Of a stretch of DNA of 64,000 nt, positions 63,398 through 64,000 are shown piece by piece. Source of the DNA: Prevotella melaninogenica (lineage in GTDB: Bacteria > Bacteroidota > Bacteroidia > Bacteroidales > Bacteroidaceae). The notes under the pieces are model-generated. The model was given only the letters and a program-made list of their open reading frames with translations, did no database searches and was not told where the DNA came from. The stretch covers positions 248,001 through 312,000 of the forward strand of contig NZ_CP054011.1 of assembly GCF_013267595.1 (NCBI RefSeq). Reading direction: 5' to 3'. How positions within the stretch are numbered: position 1 is the first letter of the stretch; every line of letters begins with the position of its first letter. A program made the position numbers and the translations under genes.

Positions 63398-64000
63398 TTA
63401 ATTAATATGGAACTCCATCTTCTCATTCGATGAGATAAAGTCTATCAGCGTACGGTCGACGTTAACGCCACCATTCTTACTCCTTAGCATAAGAACTGTA
63501 TTGTCAGGCGTTCGCAACTGTATGTAAAGTTGTGTGTTACCAATATGTTCCTCGATGACTGTTGCTAATTCCGAAACGAAGGCATCGTCTAAAGCTGTTG
63601 CATCCATAGAGATGGTAAAGCGTTCCAAACGATTTTGTTTCACGTCATAGAGTTGCTCAATCTTTTGCACTTTTAGCTCTAACATGTCTGGATTATTGCG
63701 GTAACGAGGCTGACACTTAGCTGTTATATAGACGGTGTAGTTCATCTTCAGGAGGTTGTTCCATCGTGCCCAATCGTCACCAAAGAGTGCTAATTCACCC
63801 GTTCCGTGAAAGTCTTCTATCGTGACAAAGCCAAAGGGCTTGCCAGTCTTTTGTGAGAAACGCTCATTAACAGAGGTAACAATACCGCCGAATGTCACTT
63901 CGTCAGCTTTTGCCAATTCTGTCATATTCGCATTGCGACCTATCATAGAGCAACGAGCGTTACACATGTTATTCAGTACAACACTGTATTCATCGAGTGG
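63398..64000 (-). CDS. dnaE: DNA polymerase III alpha subunit, C-terminal part
   Basis: The frame runs off the window edge. The visible 200 residues begin PLDEYSVVLNNMCNARCS and contain the OB-fold domain near the C-terminus (VTFGGIVTSVNERFSQKTGK, FVTIEDFHGTGELALFGDDW), ending NEKMEFHIN. An internal ATG at 63967 is not the true start. This is the replicative polymerase alpha subunit; the catalytic part lies beyond 64000. Confidence 0.92.
   Translation of the reverse strand, partial: PLDEYSVVLNNMCNARCSMIGRNANMTELAKADEVTFGGIVTSVNERFSQKTGKPFGFVTIEDFHGTGELALFGDDWARWNNLLKMNYTVYITAKCQPRYRNNPDMLELKVQKIEQLYDVKQNRLERFTISMDATALDDAFVSELATVIEEHIGNTQLYIQLRTPDNTVLMLRSKNGGVNVDRTLIDFISSNEKMEFHIN

Overview
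The window looks like a chromosomal stretch of a Prevotella-type Bacteroidales. The signs are a moderately AT-rich genome, start regions with TTG-N19-21-TAnnTTTG promoters instead of strong Shine-Dalgarno sites, SusC/SusD proteins, PorT and GldH homologues, a Bacteroidetes-type exbB-exbD-exbD-tonB cluster, and the order purH-mreB-mreC-mreD-mrdA-rodA. I cannot name the species from sequence alone.

Layout: 1-3022 holds a barrel-less TonB plug-like protein, a PorT-family protein, a small 2x[4Fe-4S] ferredoxin and tRNA-Met(CAT). 3472-9467 holds a START-like protein, an LptF/G permease, ribBA and an aminotransferase. 9696-15422 is the TonB energising system with a PstS-like lipoprotein and a TPR protein. 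16508-19456 carries an AmpG-type transporter, mutY and a small lipoprotein. 19664-26677 is the cell-shape operon, headed by an IMP cyclohydrolase that lacks the usual AICAR transformylase half. An IS982-family element sits at 26822-27948. 28239-32406 is metF-holB-ricT-gldH on the minus strand. 33218-37912 carries a GH5 mannanase, manA, an AI-2E-type permease and tdk. 38189-46772 is mostly housekeeping (rsmI, an ECF sigma operon, tadA, yraN-birA-pyrH, dsbD). 47653-60023 is a SusC/SusD locus with two lipoproteins and two tandem zincin-like proteins; the first has lost its zinc-binding histidines. A TonB-dependent receptor, trxA and the 3' end of dnaE close the window.

The most unusual signal is in the gaps between genes. 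At least four unrelated families of short tandem arrays occur there, and all share a 22-bp period with a dyad in or across each unit. Family 1 is at 269, 7790, 15751 and 32695; family 2 at 27982, 36035, 47048, 52572 and 60111; family 3 at 39922 and weakly at 7644; family 4 at 41562. Three of the family 1 arrays lie inside a longer conserved element of up to about 390 bp. Sequence differs between families while the 22-bp register (two helical turns) is kept, which suggests a common generating or binding mechanism. That last point is inference.
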